Source: Valencia hispanica
Lineage: Eukaryota; Chordata; Actinopteri; Cyprinodontiformes; Valenciidae
DNA: 64,000 nt
Reading direction: 5' to 3'
Assembly: GCA_963556495.2 (NCBI GenBank)
Contig: OY747712.1
Span: forward strand, 31,020,235-31,084,234
The notes under the pieces are model-generated. The model was not told the origin of the DNA, did no database searches, and saw only the letters and a program-made list of their open reading frames with translations. Shown piece by piece: positions 59,472 through 64,000 of the stretch (position 1 is its first letter; every line of letters begins with the position of its first letter). Both the position numbers and the translations under genes were made by a program.

Positions 59472-61289
59472 GTGAGCGGAGATTATCAAAGTATGTCTGG
59501 GAAGATTAAGGGATAAAGTAGGTTTAAAACAGAAAATTTAACTTTGTTCCTTTGTTGACTTCAAATGTCAGTGTGGATTAGTTTTATATCCCTGCTATGT
59601 GTATAAAGCTGTTCTACACCTCAAATGTTCAGACTTGCAAACCGTAGAGATATGGTGTGTAAAACAAATGGGATTTATTTAGATATCTTTCATTTGGCAC
59701 ATGGAGTTGTAAAAACTGGAAACTGTCATGAAATATATTTAAAAGGCCCTAAGTGCATGTACACTGGAGAAAGATTCAACCCCCATGCAAGAGGTTACTG
59801 GACAAACAAATGACATAGAGCTCAAAAAGGCAGAACAAAGCATAAAAATGCAGCTTGACATGAAAAAAAACTAACAGATCTGACACTAATTAAGTCCAAA
59901 TCATTGTTTTGAAGCTCAAATCAATTTGGAAGAAATGCTGCAACCAGATTAAAAGTCAATAACATGAAAGATTGCTTGCCTAATACTTAAAATTGAGTCC
60001 AAAATTGTTCATACCCACGGCAGAGTTGAAGTAATATTTTCAGAACAAACTTGTTTCATTTCATTCATCATCAGACAACACAGGACAAACATGTCTCAGT
60101 TGAAATCACAAATACATATTTTTAGCAGCAAAATAAGAACTACTCACGAAAAATTTTCTTCTTTCAAAGAGAGATATTTCAGGTGTATTTTACTTTATGA
60201 CTTGTAGCTGGCGAATACAGTTGATGAATATTGCAATGAAAATGCTTGTTGCAGTCAACACACATCTTCCTTACCTTTTTTTTTTTTTTTAAATCTCCTC
60301 ACTGAAATGCATATGCTTTAACATCTTAGCCACTACAATCTATTTCAGCTATGGGCATCAATAGGCTGAGAGGCCATACAAGAGGACTTTTTTTTTTTTT
60401 GATGCAGAGCATTTATGCATCAGGTATGAAATATAATAGTATTATACCACTTAGTTTTTAGTGACTCCTGACCCATTCATTTTTTGTATTTAATTATTTA
60501 AGTAGCTGTTTGTGTCTGTACTGAAAGATAATCCTCTCACCTTATTTAGTAGAAGTTATAGGTCAAAAAGTATGAATCTGATGCGTTTTAGGCATATGGC
60601 AAAGGTATGCATGGCTGGAGATGGGGCGCTTCTGCTAATGCCAGGGGCGGCTGCAATGCAGCGCACTCTGTCCTTCTTTCTCACTGTCCTCACAGCCTGT
60701 GGCCTTCGTTATAAATTTTCTGTTTAGCTTGTTTCCCCTGCTTTGAAACACATTTCTTCCCTAAATGTTGATTTGACAAATATATGCAACCCGTTTTTGC
60801 TGCATGTACTCTTCCATTGCTGCATTTTGGTACAACAGCCCTTCTGCTCTCATTTTTATTGCTGCAGATAATTTAATTTAACTTAAAGTTAACAGGTTGA
60901 GGACATTTTAACGTTCATGTTTGATTGGAGTCATTGCATTGCTTATTGATTGAGAAAGCCACAAAGAGGGGAGTGAGATGTGCTGATTTGTCTGTTCACA
61001 CCTCCTCCAGTGTGTATTTTCAGTGATTTAGAGACTACATTAAGTAGCTATATGATGGTGATTTCTAATTCACTCTCTGATATATTGATCTTCTTTTGTG
61101 TAACCCTTCTTGTTAATCTCTTCTCATCTATTGTTATTAAAATAAGTTAGAAAGTGTGTTTCTGTGGAGTCAGTGGAAATCTTTCAGTGACGCTAAAGTA
61201 GAAGCTTTTCTGTTCGGGTTATGGTGCATCTGCAAAGAAAATGATGACCTCATGGTTTTCCAAATTCTGTGCGCCAGAGGAATAACTCA

Positions 61290-61630
61290 TGTTGGGGAGG
61301 AGGAGAAGGAGGAGTATGGCATTTTGTCAGAGGGTGAATGAATAAGGAGGGAAAGGGGGAGTTTAGGGGCAGCCATTTGTGTGGGATCCAGGAGGAAGCA
61401 GGAAAGTGAGGTGAGAGAGGGGAGAAAAGGGTGAGGACAGTGAGAGATGAATGTAACTGGGGAGAGGGAGAAGAGCTGTGAAAGAGGAAAGACTGAAAAA
61501 ATGAGTGGAACAGACACACTGCTAATGTAGCCATGTGAAAGGAGGTGAGAAGAAGGGAAAAGGAGCAAGACGAAGGAGCAGGAGGAGGAGTGTGGAGCTG
61601 GCAAGGAAGGAGATGAGGAAGGCGTGATGT
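61290..61630 (+). repeat. Purine-rich (GGA/GAA) tract
   Basis: Some 340 bases with strong G+A excess: ggggaggaggagaaggagg, agaaaagggtgaggacag, gaggaggagtgtggagctgg. It is not a simple repeat. Open minus-strand frames across it (61250-61667) are compositional (Ser/Pro/Leu-rich) and not genes. Confidence 0.7.
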
Positions 61631-62424
61631 GCACTACTGCAGCAATGTGGAGGGTGGGGTCTGACACTGTGAGTCAAAGCCCGTCTGGTGCACAAATGAT
61701 GCCCTCTCTCCAGCACACATGTATCTCTTTGGAGCAGTCAGACCTCCAGCAAGATTTATTTGTCTTTTTCTACATGTATTTCTAATTTTTGTTTGAATGT
61801 TCCGTGTCTGTAACATGTCTGTTAGTGTAACTCTGAGATGAAAAAGTGACGGATGAGGCAGAGTGGGAGTGGAAGCTGAAAGCCTGCAGAGGGGGCGTGC
61901 ATCACCAGTAATGCTTCACCTTCATTTGGTGAATGAAGGTGAAGGTGAAGAAAAAATATTGGGAATGGAAGGAGCAGACGCACTAGTGTAAAATTGTGCA
62001 GTATAACCACTTGTGTAACTCCGATGTGCTCTGAATGAACACTTTTTTGTGTTTGTGGACAACTTTGCTGCTTTCATTATGTTTGCTCAGGTGTATTTTA
62101 CAGTACCTCCCTATAGACGCCTTTGATCAAGGACAGACACGTACACACCCTTGCAGCCATGCAGCAGCGGTGGATGAATACTGATGCCCCTCTTAAATGG
62201 TGTGCATGAGCTTGCTACAGCTTTGTACCACTCTTTGTAACCACTGTCTGCCATTTCCAAGGCCTTATAAGGCGTGTCTGTCACTGTGAGGGTTTTAGAC
62301 ACGCACATGCACCATAAAGGTCTTTGTGAAGGCATAATAGGCAGCACATGCTGTAGATTCAACAGTAGTGTCTTTTCTTCCTGCAGTACAGTGCAAAACA
62401 ATTTTACCCTTTAGGTCAAATGTG

Positions 62425-62920
62425 TAAAACTCATGGCCTGCAGGCCAAATCTGGCCCACCATAACAATTTTTGTGGCCCTCTAGACTCTCAAGGGCCATA
62501 TAAATATTCCCTTTAACATAACAGGTGTGTAAATATTATTTTATCAGTCAAGTCAAATGGGTTTTTAATTGAATAGTGCCAAAATACATCATTGTGAAAA
62601 GATTTTCAGTATTATCTGATATAGGATTTATTTATTTATTTGTAACCAGGACTGTACATATTAACAACAGTATAACTTGTATAACATATAGTGTAACATG
62701 CCAGAATTAGCCAAAGACTAGTTTTCATCTGTAGTCCTGTTGGCCAGATATACATTGCCATCCTAGGAGATACAAAACAACTTACAAACAATAAACAACA
62801 ATACAAGTATAAATAGAAAATGATAAGACTGTGTTAGTCAGTTATAAAATAGCCATGGTAAAAAGAAATGTAATAAAATAGTAAAAAACAATGGCTTCGT
62901 CAGCCGATTTTTCTGGGGCT
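62425..62920. repeat. Interspersed repeat fragments
   Basis: catggcctgcaggccaaatc then tggcccaccata is the end of a widespread hAT-like repeat. The following part (ttagccaaagactagttttc, tagtcctgttggccagatat) matches another common fish repeat. Borders are uncertain. Confidence 0.45.
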
Positions 62921-64000
62921 TCAGACCCGGATGTTTTAAATCTGTTGTTTCACTCACAAGCTGCAGGCTCACTGCTCCCTCGATCACTCACAACAGGCCT
63001 GGTGTGCTCTATACTCCAATCAATGCTGCCGCTGACTTGACTCTGTGTCAGGTTACAGTCCACAGTGGAAAGCCATTGGTATACAAAATAAAGCAAATAA
63101 TAATGCCTTATTAAGGTATTAACTTTCAAGGCTTATGTCAACACCTTGCCATATCATGGCTTGCCATAGTCGGTATGTCGCTACCACAGGCACACAGCCC
63201 CTCCCTTCTCCTAATGAGGGCGCTCTGTGCACATGCATGCGCAGAAAACTGCACAGCACCAAACCAGAAGATATATTACAACCAGCAACATTTCTAAGAC
63301 TAACAGAAATCAACGGATCATAGAAAAAGTACAAAAAAAAAACTGCTGCAACTCCTTAGCTTCTTCTAGAGAGAGGCCAAGGTTAAGAATTTATCTTTGT
63401 AAAATGAAGTGATTCACAAAGGGAAACGCTGGCTTATGCATGATATTCTTTAGCTGTCCTGTTGGTAGCGAACTAGTTATCCTTAGTAAGCAAACTGACT
63501 AAGGAAATTCATGAACAATTATTAATACCAAAGCAAAATAATAACTTTTTAATTACAGAGCACAGTCCAAAAACGAAAAAATATCATTGCAAACTTGATG
63601 TGGGAGACACTAATATAGCAATGTTGACTATAAAAATTGATTTATTTTATTATTTTCTGTTAATTTTTGAAAAACAATATATATATATTATAGCTCTGAT
63701 CATTTATTTAACGCTCTTTCCTCCTGCAGACAGTATTCCCCATTTGAGAACTGAGGCCTTGGACAGGAAGGCTGAATGCTTCCATTATTGTTAAACTTGT
63801 TGGTATGGTAAGGACTTGATGTACCCCAGTTGTTTGCATAAGGATATTTATTTTGTGTTTTGTATTCTTAGTTTACAATAGTCATACTTTGCACACTTAA
63901 TTTTGATGTCATGATTTGTATTGGGTAGGAGAGATGACCTAAAGAGAGAAGCTGTAGCTGTAGCTCCAGCAGAGGGACCAGCATCATGATTAGGCATGTG

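Larger units (their letters stand above)
59472..64000. other. CAMSAP2 intron 2 (partial), to window edge
   Basis: No further CAMSAP2 exon was found. It contains a purine-rich tract (61290-61630), two interspersed repeat fragments near 62.4-62.9 kb, and AT-rich sequence. Poly-T runs at 60278 and 60390 may mark decayed retroposons. Confidence 0.6.

Noticed and set aside
61250..61716. Minus-strand frames of 94-126 codons rich in Ser, Pro and Leu
   Set aside because: Translation of a purine-rich tract on the opposite strand; no domain, no consistent start.
63719..63794. Possible CAMSAP2 exon 3 after a ctcctgcag acceptor-like site
   Set aside because: The following sequence does not encode the expected SAHLAMID-like residues and soon hits stops; exon 3 lies beyond the window.

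Overview
This 64-kb window is vertebrate, almost certainly teleost, genomic DNA. Coding sequence is sparse, exons have GT-AG splice sites, AT-rich spacer is long, and the repeat load is typical of ray-finned fish: many decayed Tc1/mariner copies, L2/jockey-type LINE fragments, a Ty3/gypsy retrotransposon, tRNA-derived SINEs, hAT-like elements and long (TA)n and (AAAG)n microsatellites. No CRISPR array, operon, phage or convincing tRNA/rRNA gene was seen.

Two host genes are well supported, both on the + strand. The first is TICAM1/TRIF (single-exon CDS 40221-41894), the TIR adaptor of TLR3-type signalling. It keeps the N-terminal domain, a pLxIS-like motif, the TIR domain and a degenerate RHIM-like C-terminus. 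A small 5' UTR intron is proposed at 39922-40085. The second is the 5' end of CAMSAP2, a microtubule minus-end binding protein. Exon 1 is at 45700-45838 inside a CpG-rich promoter with a full-consensus NRF1 motif. Exon 2 is at 59212-59471. Intron 1 is 13.4 kb and filled with transposons, and the rest of the gene lies beyond the right edge.

Layout: 1-8.7 kb is spacer with an odd local repeat family in both orientations (3.2-6.4 kb) and a 1.1-kb hAT-like element bounded by a 10-bp direct repeat (7.2-8.35 kb). 8.76-10.1 kb is a CpG island with a strong minus-strand splice donor, possibly the 5' end of an unidentified gene. 10.6-11.9 kb is a dead Tc1 copy. 13.2-20.8 kb is a minus-strand gypsy element joined in frame to a minus-strand LINE. 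20.8-39.6 kb is spacer with SINE, MITE, Tc1 and LINE remnants, including a Tc1-mariner chimera at 27.1-28.4 kb and a Tc1 copy broken by two LINE tails at 31.6-34.1 kb. 39.6-42.4 kb is TICAM1 and 45.1 kb to the end is CAMSAP2. Within CAMSAP2 intron 1 the best preserved transposon is a Tc1 copy at 50.0-51.6 kb, which sits inside a (TA)n tract and is disabled by one frameshift.

No new multi-gene system was found. The observations most worth checking are the gypsy/LINE chimera, the inverted five-copy repeat family, the TICAM1 5' uORF with its altered RHIM core, the TICAM1-CAMSAP2 linkage, and the CpG island at 9 kb.
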